DNA of 64,000 bases from Eutrigla gurnardus (Eukaryota > Chordata > Actinopteri > Perciformes > Triglidae). Below, piece by piece: positions 13,801 through 26,366 of this stretch. The first letter of the stretch is position 1; the number at the start of each line of letters is the position of its first letter. The DNA is taken from positions 1,054,001 through 1,118,000 of the forward strand of contig CAUPSS010000009.1 of NCBI GenBank assembly GCA_963514095.1, read 5' to 3'. A program made the position numbers and the translations under genes. Below the pieces are notes generated by a model. The model saw only the letters and a list, made by a program, of their open reading frames with translations. It was not told the origin of the DNA and ran no database searches.

Positions 13801-14794
13801 GACTGGTTACCTGTCTGTCTCTACATGTCTCCCTGTGATAGACTGGTTACCTGTCTGTCTCTACATGTCTCCCTGTGATAGACTGGTTACCTGTCTGTCT
13901 TTACATGTCTCCCTGTGATAGACTGGTTACCTGTCTGTCTCTACATGTCTCCCTGTGATAGACTGGTTACCTGTCTGTCTCTACATGTCAGCCCTGTGAT
14001 AGACTGGTTACCTGTCTGTCTCTACATGTCCCCCTGTGATAGACTGGTTACCTGTCGGTCTCTACATGTCTCCCTGTGATAGACTGGTTACCTGTCTGTC
14101 TCTACATGTCTCCCTGTGATAGACAGGTTACCTCTCTGTCTCCACATGTCTCCATTTGATAGACTGGTTACCTGTCTGTCTCTACATGTCAGCCATATGA
14201 TAGACTGGTTACCTGTCTGTCTCTACATGTCAGCCCTGTGATAGACTGGTTACCTGTCTGTCTCTACATGTCAGCTGTGTGATAGACTGGTTACCTGTCT
14301 GTCTGTACATGTCTCCCTGTGATAGACTGGTTACCTGTCTGTCTCTACATGTCTCCCTGTGATAGACTGGTTACCTGTCTGTCTCTACATGTCAGCCCTG
14401 TGATAGACTGGTTACCTGTCTGTCTCTACATGTCTCCCTGTGATAGACTGGTTACCTGTCTGTCTCTACATGTCTCCCTGTGATAGACTGGTCACATGTC
14501 TGTCTCTACATGTCTCCCTGTGATAGACTGGTTACCTGTCTGTCTTTACATGTCTCCCTGTGATAGACTGGTTACCTGTCTGTCTCTACATGTCTCCCTG
14601 TGATAGACTGGTTACCTGTCTGTCTCTACATGTCTCCCTGTGATAGACTGGTTACCTGTCTGTCTCTACATGTCCCCCTGTGATAGACTGGTTACCTGTC
14701 TGTCTCTACATGTCCCCCTGTGATAGACTGGTTACCTGTCTGTCTCTACATGTCGGCCCTGTGATAGACTGGTTACCTGTCTGTCTCTACATGT
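10854..14794. repeat. 3.9-kb block, copy 2 (partner 2,905-6,804)
   Basis: This copy is 41 bp longer than its partner because of the extra CAG-type unit near 13.13 kb. Its right part, from about 13,500, is in turn shared with 26,367 onward at offset 12,867, so this region took part in at least two duplications. Confidence 0.82.
11571..12945. repeat. CTCCATTTG/GTGTAAG HOR copy (partner 17,903-19,277)
   Basis: This copy of the same HOR as 3,625-5,001 agrees with 17,903-19,277 at offset 6,332. One difference seen is GGTCACC near 11,625 against GGTTACC near 17,957. The partner then continues as the CATCCC-CCCTATG series that matches 7.3 kb instead. Confidence 0.8.
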
Positions 14795-16078
14795 CAGCCC
14801 TGTGATAGACTGGTTGCCTGTCTGTCTCTACATGTCTCCCTGTGATAGACTGGTTACCTGTCTGTCTCTACATGTCAGCCCTGTGATAGACTGGTTACCT
14901 GTCTGTCTCTACATGTCAGCCCTGTGATAGACTGGTTGCCTGTCTGTCTCTACATGTCTCCCTGTGATAGACTGGTTACCTGTCTGTCTCTACATGTCTC
15001 CCTGTGATAGACTGGTCACCTGTCTGTCTCTACATGTCTCCCTGTGATAGACTGGTTACCTGTCTGTCTTTACATGTCTCCCTGTGATAGACTGGTTACC
15101 TGTCTGTCTCTACATGTCTCCCTGTGATAGACTGGTTACCTGTCTGTCTCTACATGTCTCCCTGTGATAGACTGGTTACCTGTCTGTCTCTACATGTCCC
15201 CCTGTGATAGACTGGTTACCTGTCTGTCTCTACATGTCTCCCTGTGATAGACTGGTTACCTGTCTGTCTCTACATGTCTCCCTGTGAAAGACTGGTTACC
15301 TGTCTGTCTCTACATGTCCCCCTGTGATAGACTGGTTACCTGTCTGTCTCTACATGTCTCCCTGTGATAGACTGGTTACCTGTCTGTCTCTACATGTCGG
15401 CCCCATGATAGACTGGTTACCTGTCTGTCTCTACATGTCTCCCTGTGATAGACTGGTTACCTGTCTGTCTCTACATGTCTCCCTGTGATAGACTGGTTAC
15501 CTGTCTGTCTCTACATGTCAGCCCTGTGATAGACTGGTTGCCTGTCTGTCTCTACATGTCAGCCCTGTGATAGACTGGTTACCTGTCTGTCTCTACATGT
15601 CTCCCTGTGATAGACTGGTTACCTGTCTGTCTCTACATGTCGGCCCCATGATAGACTGGTTACCTGTCTGTCTCTACATGTCTCCCTGTGATAGACTGGT
15701 TACCTGTCTGTCTCTACATGTCTCCCTGTGATAGACTGGTTACCTGTCTGTCTCTACATGTCAGCCCTGTGATAGACTGGTTGCCTGTCTGTCTCTACAT
15801 GTCAGCCCTGTGATAGACTGGTTACCTGTCTGTCTCTACATGTCTCCCTGTGATAGACTGGTTACCTGTCTGTCTCTACATGTCTCCCTGTGATAGACTG
15901 GTTACCTGTCTGTCTCTACATGTCAGCCCTGTGATAGACTGGTCACCTGTCTGTCTCTACATGTCAGCCCTATGATAGACTGGTTACCTGTCTGTCTCTA
16001 CATGTCCCCCTGTGATAGACTGGTTACCTGTCGGTCTCTACATGTCTCCCTGTGATAGACTGGTTACCTGTCGGTCTC
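13500..16078. repeat. Block Q, copy 1 (partner 26,367-28,945)
   Basis: About 2.58 kb recur at a constant offset of 12,867, including GTGAAAG at 15,286 and 28,153. The only difference I noted is AGACAGG near 14,121 against AGACTGG in the partner. The left edge is where CTCTAC faces CTGTAC at about 13,495/26,362. The right edge is where TCGGTC faces TCTGTC. Confidence 0.85.
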
Positions 16079-16247
16079 TACATGTCTCCCTGTGATAGAC
16101 TGGTTACCTGTCTGTCTCTACATGTCAGCCCTGTGATAGACTGGTTGCCTGTCTGTCTCTACATGTCAGCCCTGTGATAGACTGGTTACCTGTCTGTCTC
16201 TACATGTCTCCCTGTGATAGACTGGTTACCTGTCTGTCTCTACATGT

Positions 16248-16571
16248 CAGCCCTGTGATAGACTGGTTACCTGTCTGTCTCTACATGTCTCCCTGTGATA
16301 GACTGGTTGCCTGTCTGTCTCTACATGTCAGCCCTGTGATAGACTGGTTACCTGTCTGTCTCTACATGTCTCCCTGTGATAGACTGGTTACCTGTCTGTC
16401 TCTACATGTCAGCCTTGTGATAGACTGGTTACCTGTCTGTCTCTACATGTCTCCCTGTGATAGACTGGTTGCCTGTCTGTCTCTACATGTCAGCCCTGTG
16501 ATAGACTGGTTACCTGTCTGTCTCTACATGTCTCCCTGTGATAGACTGGTTACCTGTCTGTCTCTACATGT
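16248..16571. repeat. 162-bp (4-unit) tandem duplication
   Basis: Bases 16,248-16,409 recur at 16,410-16,571, with CCCTGTG changed to CCTTGTG near 16,414 at the start of the second copy. The duplication is two 81-bp pairs. It lengthens the usual 81-codon open frame to 135 codons (16,174-16,581) without breaking phase. Confidence 0.85.
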
Positions 16572-16659
16572 CTCCCTGTGATAGACTGGTTACCTGTCTG
16601 TCTTTACATGTCTCCCTGTGATAGACTGGTTACCTGTCTGTCTCTACATGTCTCCCTGT

Positions 16660-17457
16660 GATAGACTGGTTACCTGTCGGTCTCTACATGTCTCCCTGTG
16701 ATAGACTGGTTACCTGTCTGTCTCTACATGTCTCCCTGTGATAGACTGGTTACCTGTCTGTCTCCACATGTCTCCATGTGATAGACTGGTTACCTGTCTG
16801 TCTCTACATGTCAGCCCTATGATAGACTGGTTACCTGTCTGTCTCTACATGTCAGCCCTGTGATAGACTGGTTACCTGTCTGTCTCTACATGTCAGCCCT
16901 GTGATAGACTGGTTACCTGTCTGTCTGTACATGTCTCCCTGTGATAGACTGGTTACCTGTCTGTCTCTACATGTCTCCCTGTGATAGACTGGTTACCTGT
17001 CTGTCTCTACATGTCAGCCCTGTGATAGACTGGTTACCTGTCTGTCTCTACATGTCTCCCTGTGATAGACTGGTTACCTGTCTGTCTCTACATGTCTCCC
17101 TGTGATAGACTGGTCACCTGTCTGTCTCTACATGTCTCCCTGTGATAGACTGGTTACCTGTCTGTCTTTACATGTCTCTCTGTGATAGACTGGTTACCTG
17201 TCTGTCTCTACATGTCTCCCTGTGATAGACTGGTTACCTGTCTGTCTCTACATGTCTCCCTGTGATAGACTGGTTACCTGTCTGTCTCTACATGTCCCCC
17301 TGTGATAGACTGGTTACCTGTCTGTCTCTACATGTCTCCCTGTGATAGACTGGTTACCTGTCTGTCTCTACATGTCCCCCTGTGATAGACTGGTTACCTG
17401 TCTGTCTCTACATGTCTCCCTGTGATAGACTGGTTACCTGTCTGTCTCTACATGTCC
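16660..17457. repeat. 798-bp block (partner 20,933-21,730)
   Basis: The offset is 4,273. The rare CTCTCTGTG unit at about 17,175 reappears at about 21,448, as do the TCGGTC, TCCAC and TGTAC units. One difference is GGTTGCC near 21,063 in the right copy. The match ends where CCCCC faces CGGCCCC. Confidence 0.82.
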
Positions 17458-17639
17458 CCCTGTGATAGACTGGTTACCTGTCTGTCTCTACATGTCTCCC
17501 TGTGATAGACTGGTTACCTGTCTGTCTCTACATGTCTCCCTGTGAAAGACTGGTTACCTGTCTGTCTCTACATGTCCCCCTGTGATAGACTGGTTACCTG
17601 TCTGTCTCTACATGTCTCCCTGTGATAGACTGGTTACCT

Positions 17640-17715
17640 GTCTGTCTCTACATGTCGACCCCATGATAGACTGGTTACCTGTCTGTCTCTACATGTCGGC
17701 CCTATGATAGACTGG
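17640..17715. repeat. Private units with GTCGAC and CGGCCCTATG
   Basis: The unit at about 17,648 reads GTCGACCCCATG and the next reads CGGCCCTATG near 17,697. I saw neither elsewhere in the window. They are useful single-copy anchors in an otherwise repetitive array. The first creates a GTCGAC palindrome. Confidence 0.8.
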
Positions 17716-18721
17716 TTACCTGTCTGTCTCTACATGTCTCCCTGTGATAGACTGGTTACCTGTCGGTCTCTACATGTCTCCCTGTGATAGACTGGTTACC
17801 TGTCGGTCTCTACATGTCTCCCTGTGATAGACTGGTTACCTGTCTGTCTCTACATGTCAGCCCTGTGATAGACTGGTTGCCTGTCTGTCTCTACATGTCA
17901 GCCCTGTGATAGACTGGTTACCTGTCTGTCTCTACATGTCTCCCTGTGATAGACTGGTTACCTGTCTGTCTCTACATGTCAGCCCTGTGATAGACTGGTT
18001 ACCTGTCTGTCTCTACATGTCTCCCTGTGATAGACTGGTTGCCTGTCTGTCTCTACATGTCAGCCCTGTGATAGACTGGTTACCTGTCTGTCTCTACATG
18101 TCTCCCTGTGATAGACTGGTTACCTGTCTGTCTCTACATGTCTCCCTGTGATAGACTGGTTACCTGTCTGTCTTTACATGTCTCCCTGTGATAGACTGGT
18201 TACCTGTCTGTCTCTACATGTCTCCCTGTGATAGACTGGTTACCTGTCTGTCTCTACATGTCAGCCCTGTGATAGACTGGTTACCTGTCTGTCTCTACAT
18301 GTCCCCCTGTGATAGACTGGTTACCTGTCGGTCTCTACATGTCTCCCTGTGATAGACTGGTTACCTGTCTGTCTCTACATGTCTCCCTGTGATAGACTGG
18401 TTACCTGTCTGTCTCCACATGTCTCCATTTGATAGACTGGTTACCTGTCTGTCTCTACATGTCAGCCATATGATAGACTGGTTACCTGTCTGTCTCTACA
18501 TGTCAGCACTGTGATAAACTGGTTACCTGTCTGTCTCTACATGTCAGCTGTGTGATAGACTGGTTACCTGTCTGTCTGTACATGTCTCCCTGTGATAGAC
18601 TGGTTACCTGTCTGTCTCTACATGTCTCCCTGTGATAGACTGGTTACCTGTCTGTCTCTACATGTCAGCCCTGTGATAGACTGGTTACCTGTCTGTCTCT
18701 ACATGTCTCCCTGTGATAGAC

Positions 18722-19879
18722 TGGTTACCTGTCTGTCTCTACATGTCTCCCTGTGATAGACTGGTCACATGTCTGTCTCTACATGTCTCCCTGTGATAGA
18801 CTGGTTACCTGTCTGTCTTTACATGTCTCCCTGTGATAGACTGGTTACCTGTCTGTCTCTACATGTCTCCCTGTGTAAGACTGGTTACCTGTCTGTCTCT
18901 ACATGTCTCCCTGTGATAGACTGGTTACCTGTCTGTCTCTACATGTCCCCCTGTGATAGACTGGTTACCTGTCTGTCTCTACATGTCCCCCTGTGATAGA
19001 CTGGTTACCTGTCTGTCTCTACATGTCGGCCCTGTGATAGACTGGTTACCTGTCTGTCTCTACATGTCAGCCCTGTGATAGACTGGTTGCCTGTCTGTCT
19101 CTACATGTCAGCCCTGTGATAGACTGGTTACCTGTCTGTCTCTACATGTCTCCCTGTGATAGACTGGTTACCTGTCTGTCTCTACATGTCTCCCTGTGAT
19201 AGACTGGTTACCTGTCTGTCTCTACATGTCATCCCTGTGATAGACTGGTCACCTGTCTGTCTCTACATGTCAGCCCTATGATAGACTGGTTACCTGTCTG
19301 TCTCTACATGTCAGCCCTGTGATAGACTGGTTACCTGTCTGTCTTTACATGTCTCCCTGTGATAGACTGGTTACCTGTCTGTCTCTACATGTCTCCCTGT
19401 GATAGACTGGTTACCTGTCTGTCTCTACATGTCAGCCCTGTGATAGACTGGTTACCTGTCTGTCTCTACATGTCTCCCTGTGATAGACTGGTTACCTGTC
19501 TGTCTCCACATGTCTCCATGTGATAGACTGGTTACCTGTCTGTCTCTACATGTCAGCCCTATGATAGACTGGTTACCTGTCTGTCTCTACATGTCAGCCC
19601 TGTGATAGACTGGTTACCTGTCTGTCTCTACATGTCAGCCCTGTGATAGACTGGTTACCTGTCTGTCTGTACATGTCTCCCTGTGATAGACTGGTTACCT
19701 GTTTGTCTCTACATGTCTCCCTGTGATAGACTGGTTACCTGTCTGTCTCTACATGTCAGCCCTGTGATAGACTGGTTACCTGTCTGTCTCTACATGTCTC
19801 CCTGTGATAGACTGGTTACCTGTCTGTCTCTACATGTCTCCCTGTGATAGACTGGTCACCTGTCTGTCTCTACATGTCT
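18722..19879. repeat. Copy of the 6,780-7,937 series
   Basis: The offset is 11,942, covering TCACATG, GTGTAAG, CATCCC, CCCTATG, TCCAC, TGTAC and the GTTTGTC unit (about 7,759 and 19,701). The match ends near 7,938/19,880, where CAGCC faces CTCCC. Confidence 0.8.
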
Positions 19880-19964
19880 CCCTGTGATAGACTGGTTACC
19901 TGTCTGTCTTTACATGTCTCCCTGTGATAGACTGGTTACCTGTCTGTCTCTACATGTCTCCCTG

Positions 19965-20925
19965 TGATAGACTGGTTACCTGTCTGTCTCTACATGTCTC
20001 CCTGTGATAGACTGGTTACCTGTCTGTCTCTACATGTCCCCCTGTGATAGACTGGTTACCTGTCTGTCTCTACATGTCGGCCCCATGATAGACTGGTTAC
20101 CTGTCTGTCTCTACATGTCTCCCTGTGATAGACTGGTTACCTGTCTGTCTCTACATGTCTCCCTGTGATAGACTGGTTACCTGTCTGTCTCTACATGTCT
20201 CCCTGTGATAGACTGGTTACCTGTCTGTCTTTACATGTCTCCCTGTGATAGACTGGTTACCTGTCTGTCTCTACATGTCTCCCTGTGATAGACTGGTTAC
20301 CTGTCTGTCTCTACATGTCAGCCCTGTGATAGACTGGTTACCTGTCTGTCTCTACATGTCAGCCCTATGATAGACTGGTTACCTGTCTGTCTCTACATGT
20401 CAGCCCTGTGATAGACTGGTTACCTGTCTGTCTTTACATGTCTCCCTGTGATAGACTGGTTACCTGTCTGTCTCTACATGTCTCCCTGTGATAGACTGGT
20501 TACCTGTCTGTCTCTACATGTCAGCCCTGTGATAGACTGGTTACCTGTCTGTCTCTACATGTCTCCCTGTGATAGACTGGTTACCTGTCTGTCTCTACAT
20601 GTCCCCCTGTGATAGACTGGTTACCTGTCTGTCTCTACATGTCGGCCCCATGATAGACTGGTTACCTGTCTGTCTCTACATGTCTCCCTGTGATAGACTG
20701 GTTACCTGTCTGTCTCTACATGTCTCCCTGTGATAGACTGGTTACCTGTCTGTCTCTACATGTCTCCCTGTGATAGACTGGTTAGCTGTCTGTCTTTACA
20801 TGTCTCCCTGTGATAGACTGGTTACCTGTCTGTCTCTACATGTCTCCCTGTGATAGACTGGTTACCTGTCTGTCTCTACATGTCAGCCCTGTGATAGACT
20901 GGTTACCTGTCTGTCTCTACATGTC
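19965..20925. repeat. 565-bp local tandem duplication
   Basis: CGGCCCC units at 20,078 and 20,643 and TTTAC units at about 20,230 and 20,795 align at 565 bp (14 units). The right copy has a private GGTTAGC near 20,781. The match ends near 20,361/20,926, where a CAG-type unit faces CCCCC. Confidence 0.78.
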
Positions 20926-22255
20926 CCCCTGTGATAGACTGGTTACCTGTCGGTCTCTACATGTCTCCCTGTGATAGACTGGTTACCTGTCTGTCTCTAC
21001 ATGTCTCCCTGTGATAGACTGGTTACCTGTCTGTCTCCACATGTCTCCATGTGATAGACTGGTTGCCTGTCTGTCTCTACATGTCAGCCCTATGATAGAC
21101 TGGTTACCTGTCTGTCTCTACATGTCAGCCCTGTGATAGACTGGTTACCTGTCTGTCTCTACATGTCAGCCCTGTGATAGACTGGTTACCTGTCTGTCTG
21201 TACATGTCTCCCTGTGATAGACTGGTTACCTGTCTGTCTCTACATGTCTCCCTGTGATAGACTGGTTACCTGTCTGTCTCTACATGTCAGCCCTGTGATA
21301 GACTGGTTACCTGTCTGTCTCTACATGTCTCCCTGTGATAGACTGGTTACCTGTCTGTCTCTACATGTCTCCCTGTGATAGACTGGTCACCTGTCTGTCT
21401 CTACATGTCTCCCTGTGATAGACTGGTTACCTGTCTGTCTTTACATGTCTCTCTGTGATAGACTGGTTACCTGTCTGTGTCTACATGTCTCCCTGTGATA
21501 GACTGGTTACCTGTCTGTCTCTACATGTCTCCCTGTGATAGACTGGTTACCTGTCTGTCTCTACATGTCCCCCTGTGATAGACTGGTTACCTGTCTGTCT
21601 CTACATGTCTCCCTGTGATAGACTGGTTACCTGTCTGTCTCTACATGTCCCCCTGTGATAGACTGGTTACCTGTCTGTCTCTACATGTCTCCCTGTGATA
21701 GACTGGTTACCTGTCTGTCTCTACATGTCGGCCCCATGATAGACTGGTTACCTGTCTGTCTCTACATGTCTCCCTGTGATAGACTGGTTACCTGTCTGTC
21801 TCTACATGTCTCCCTGTGATAGACTGGTTACCTGTCTGTCTCTACATGTCGGCCCTGTGATAGACTGGTTACCTGTCTGTCTCTACATGTCAGCCCTGTG
21901 ATAGACTGGTTGCCTGTCTGTCTCTACATGTCAGCCCTGTGATAGACTGGTTACCTGTCTGTCTCTACATGTCTCCCTGTGATAGACTGGTTACCTGTCT
22001 GTCTCTACATGTCTCCCTGTGATAGACTGGTTACCTGTCTGTCTCTACATGTCAGCCCTGTGATAGACTGGTCACCTGTCTGTCTCTACATGTCAGCCCT
22101 GTGATAGACTGGTTACCTGTCTGTCTCTACATGTCAGCCCTGTGATAGACTGGTTACCTGTCTGTCTTTACATGTCTCCCTGTGATAGACTGGTTACCTG
22201 TCTGTCTCTACATGTCTCCCTGTGATAGACTGGTTACCTGTCTGTCTCTACATGT
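20884..22255. repeat. 1,372-bp HOR showing the standard marker order
   Basis: This unit shows the order seen, with gains and losses, throughout the array. In sequence it has a CAG unit, CCCCC, TCGGTC (20,950), TCCAC with CTCCATG (21,037), CCCTATG (21,087), two CAG units, TGTAC (21,199), CAG, TCACC (21,387), TTTAC (21,440), alternating CCCCC/CTCCC, CGGCCCC (21,729), CGGCCCTG, a CAG unit with GGTTGCC (21,909), CAG with TCACC (22,071) and TTTAC (22,166). The next HOR starts with a CAG unit at 22,256. Confidence 0.8.
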
Positions 22256-23990
22256 CAGCCCTGTGATAGACTGGTTACCTGTCTGTCTCTACATGTCCCC
22301 CTGTGATAGACTGGTTACCTGTCGGTCTCTACATGTCTCCCTGTGATAGACTGGTTACCTGTCTGTCTCTACATGTCTCCCTGTGATAGACTGGTTACCT
22401 GTCTGTCTCCACATGTCTCCATGTGATAGACTGGTTACCTGTCTGTCTCTACATGTCAGCCCTATGATAGACTGGTTACCTGTCTGTCTCTACATGTCAG
22501 CCCTGTGATAGACTGGTTACCTGTCTGTCTCTACATGTCAGCCCTGTGATAGACTGGTTACCTGTCTGTCTGTACATGTCTCCCTGTGATAGACTGGTTA
22601 CCTCTCTGTCTCTACATGTCTCCCTGTGATAGACTGGTTACCTGTCTGTCTCTACATGTCAGCCCTGTGATAGACTGGTTACCTGTCTGTCTCTACATGT
22701 CTCCCTGTGATAGACTGGTTACCTGTCTGTCTCTACATGTCTCCCTGTGATAGACTGGTCACCTGTCTGTCTCTACATGTCTCCCTGTGATAGACTGGTT
22801 ACCTGTCTGTCTTTACATGTCTCCCTGTGATAGACTGGTTACCTGTCTGTCTCTACATGTCTCCCTGTGATAGACTGGTTACCTGTCTGTCTCTACATGT
22901 CTCCCTGTGATAGACTGGTTACCTGTCTGTCTCTACATGTCCCCCTGTGATAGACTGGTTACCTGTCTGTCTCTACATGTCTCCCTGTGATAGACTGGTT
23001 ACCTGTCTGTCTCTACATGTCTCCCTGTGATAGACTGGTTACCTGTCTGTCTCTACATGTCCCCCTGTGATAGACTGGTTACCTGTCTGTCTCTACATGT
23101 CTCCCTGTGATAGACTGGTTACCTGTCTGTCTCTACATGTCGGCCCCATGATAGACTGGTTACCTGTCTGTCTCTACATGTCTCCCTGTGATAGACTGGT
23201 TACCTGTCTGTCTCTACATGTCTCCCTGTGATAGACTGGTTACCTGTCTGTCTCTACATGTCGGCCCTGTGATAGACTGGTTACCTGTCTGTCTCTACAT
23301 GTCGGCCCTGTGATAGACTGGTTGCCTGTCTGTCTCTACATGTCAGCCCTGTGATAGACTGGTTACCTGTCTGTCTCTACATGTCTCCCTGTGATAGACT
23401 GGTTACCTGTCTGTCTCTACATGTCAGCCCTGTGATAGACTGGTTACCTGTCTGTCTCTACATGTCTCCCTGTGATAGACTGGTTGCCTGTCTGTCTCTA
23501 CATGTCAGCCCTGTGATAGACTGGTTACCTGTCTGTCTCTACATGTCTCCCTGTGATAGACTGGTTACCTGTCTGTCTCTACATGTCTCCCTGTGATAGA
23601 CTGGTTACCTGTCTGTCTCTACATGTCTCCCTGTGATAGACTGGTTGCCTGTCTGTCTCTACATGTCAGCCCTGTGATAGACTGGTTACCTGTCTGTCTC
23701 TACATGTCGCCCTGTGATAGACTGGTTACCTGTCTGTCTCTACATGTCTCCCTGTGATAGACTGGTTACCTGTCTGTCTCTACATGTCAGCCCTGTGATA
23801 GACTGGTCACCTGTCTGTCTCTACATGTCAGCCCTGTGATAGACTGGTTACCTGTCTGTCTCTACATGTCAGCCCTGTGATAGACTGGTTACCTGTCTGT
23901 CTTTACATGTCTCCCTGTGATAGACTGGTTACCTGTCTGTCTCTACATGTCTCCCTGTGATAGACTGGTTACCTGTCTGTCTCTACATGT
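22256..23990. repeat. Next ~1.4-kb HOR, extended to 1,735 bp
   Basis: It repeats the marker order of 20,884-22,255 with about nine extra units near 23.35-23.7 kb, including a private CGCCCTGTG unit near 23,708. Bases 22,650-23,618 recur at 24,061-25,029 (offset 1,411), except that one CCCCC unit sits one position away in the right copy. Confidence 0.75.
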
Positions 23991-24012
23991 CAGCCCTGTG
24001 TTGACTGGTTAC
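23991..24012. repeat. Irregular unit with GTGTTGACTGG
   Basis: GTGATAGACTGG is reduced to GTGTTGACTGG at about 23,998-24,008, a net loss of one base. It is the only instance I saw and lies at the start of a HOR copy that skips the TCGGTC to TGTAC part, so it may mark a recombination or repair junction. Confidence 0.75.
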
Positions 24013-24060
24013 CTGTCTGTCTCTACATGTCCCCCTGTGATAGACTGGTTACCTGTCTGT

Positions 24061-25029
24061 CTCTACATGTCAGCCCTGTGATAGACTGGTTACCTGTCTG
24101 TCTCTACATGTCTCCCTGTGATAGACTGGTTACCTGTCTGTCTCTACATGTCTCCCTGTGATAGACTGGTCACCTGTCTGTCTCTACATGTCTCCCTGTG
24201 ATAGACTGGTTACCTGTCTGTCTTTACATGTCTCCCTGTGATAGACTGGTTACCTCACTGTCTCTACATGTCTCCCTGTGATAGACTGGTTACCTGTCTG
24301 TCTCTACATGTCTCCCTGTGATAGACTGGTTACCTGTCTGTCTCTACATGTCCCCCTGTGATAGACTGGTTACCTGTCTGTCTCTACATGTCTCCCTGTG
24401 ATAGACTGGTTACCTGTCTGTCTCTACATGTCCCCCTGTGATAGACTGGTTACCTGTCTGTCTCTACATGTCTCCCTGTGATAGACTGGTTACCTGTCTG
24501 TCTCTACATGTCTCCCTGTGATAGACTGGTTACCTGTCTGTCTCTACATGTCGGCCCCATGATAGACTGGTTACCTGTCTGTCTCTACATCTCTCCCTGT
24601 GATAGACTGGTTACCTGTCTGTCTCTACATGTCTCCCTGTGATAGACTGGTTACCTGTCTGTCTCTACATGTCGGCCCTGTGATAGACTGGTTACCTGTC
24701 TGTCTCTACATGTCGGCCCTGTGATAGACTGGTTGCCTGTCTGTCTCTACATGTCAGCCCTGTGATAGACTGGTTACCTGTCTGTCTCTACATGTCTCCC
24801 TGTGATAGACTGGTTACCTGTCTGTCTCTACATGTCAGCCCTGTGATAGACTGGTTACCTGTCTGTCTCTACATGTCTCCCTGTGATAGACTGGTTGCCT
24901 GTCTGTCTCTACATGTCAGCCCTGTGATAGACTGGTTACCTGTCTGTCTCTACATGTCTCCCTGTGATAGACTGGTTACCTGTCTGTCTCTACATGTCTC
25001 CCTGTGATAGACTGGTTACCTGTCTGTCT
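24061..25029. repeat. 969-bp HOR segment (partner 22,650-23,618)
   Basis: The offset is 1,411 bp. Private differences include CCTCACTG near 24,255 and ACATCTCTCC near 24,588. The match breaks at about 25,030, where TTTAC faces CTCTAC. Confidence 0.75.
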
Positions 25030-26366
25030 TTACATGTCTCCCTGTGATAGACTGGTTACCTGTCTGTCTCTACATGTCTCCCTGTGATAGACTGGTTACC
25101 TGTCTGTCTCTACATGTCAGCCCTGTGATAGACTGGTTACCTGTCTGTCTCTACATGTCCCCCTGTGATAGACTGGTTACCTGTCGGTCTCTACATGTCT
25201 CCCTGTGATAGACTGGTTACCTGTCTGTCTCTACATGTCTCCCTGTGATAGACTGGTTACCTGTCTGTCTCCACATGTCTCCATGTGATAGACTGGTTAC
25301 CTGTCTGTCTCTACATGTCAGCCCTATGATAGACTGGTTACCTGTCTGTCTCTACATGTCAGCCCTGTGATAGACTGGTTACCTGTCTGTCTCTACATGT
25401 CAGCCCTGTGATAGACTGGTTACCTGTCTGTCTGTACATGTCTCCCTGTGATAGACTGGTTACCTGTCTGTCTCTACATGTCTCCCTGTGATAGACTGGT
25501 TACCTGTCTGTCTCTACATGTCAGCCCTGTGATAGACTGGTTACCTGTCTGTCTCTACATGTCTCCCTGTGATAGACTGGTCACCTGTCTGTCTCTACAT
25601 GTCAGCCCTATGATAGACTGGTTACCTGTCTGTCTCTACATGTCAGCCCTGTGATAGACTGGTTACCTGTCTGTCTCTACATGTCAGCCCTGTGATAGAC
25701 TGGTTACCTGTCTGTCTGTACATGTCTCCCTGTGATAGACTGGTTACCTGTCTGTCTCTACATGTCTCCCTGTGATAGACTGGTTACCTGTCTGTCTCTA
25801 CATGTCAGCCCTGTGATAGACTGGTTACCTGTCTGTATCTACATGTCTCCCTGTGATAGACTGGTTACCTGTCTGTCTCTACATGTCTCCCTGTGATAGA
25901 CTGGTCACCTGTCTGTCTCTACATGTCTCCCTGTGATAGACTGGTTACCTGTCTGTCTCTACATGTCTCCCTGTGATAGACTGGTTACCTGTCTGTCTCT
26001 ACATGTCTCCCTGTGATAGACTGGTTACCTGTCTGTCTCTACATGTCCCCCTGTGATAGACTGGTTACCTGTCTGTCTCTACATGTCTCCCTGTGATAGA
26101 CTGGTTACCTGTCTGTCTCTACATGTCGGCCCCATGATAGACTGGTTACCTGTCTGTCTCTACATGTCTCCCTGTGATAGACTGGTTACCTGTCTGTCTC
26201 TACATGTCTCCCTGTGATAGACTGGTCACCTGTCTGTCTCTACATGTCAGCCCTATGATAGACTGGTTACCTGTCTGTCTCTACATGTCAGCCCTGTGAT
26301 AGACTGGTTACCTGTCTGTCTCTACATGTCAGCCCTGTGATAGACTGGTTACCTGTCTGTCTGTAC

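Larger units (their letters stand above)
1..26366. repeat. Compartment A of the array
   Basis: It is defined by private variants not seen further right. GTGTAAG replaces GTGATAG at about 2251, 4592, 6931, 9272, 12541 and 18873. Dominant repeat shifts are 2,341, 4,680, about 7,949 to 7,990, 6,332 and about 1,372 to 1,411 bp. The right limit is set where the 13.5 kb block reappears at 26,367. The boundary is one of shared history rather than a sharp change of unit, because compartment B reuses A-type blocks. Confidence 0.7.
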
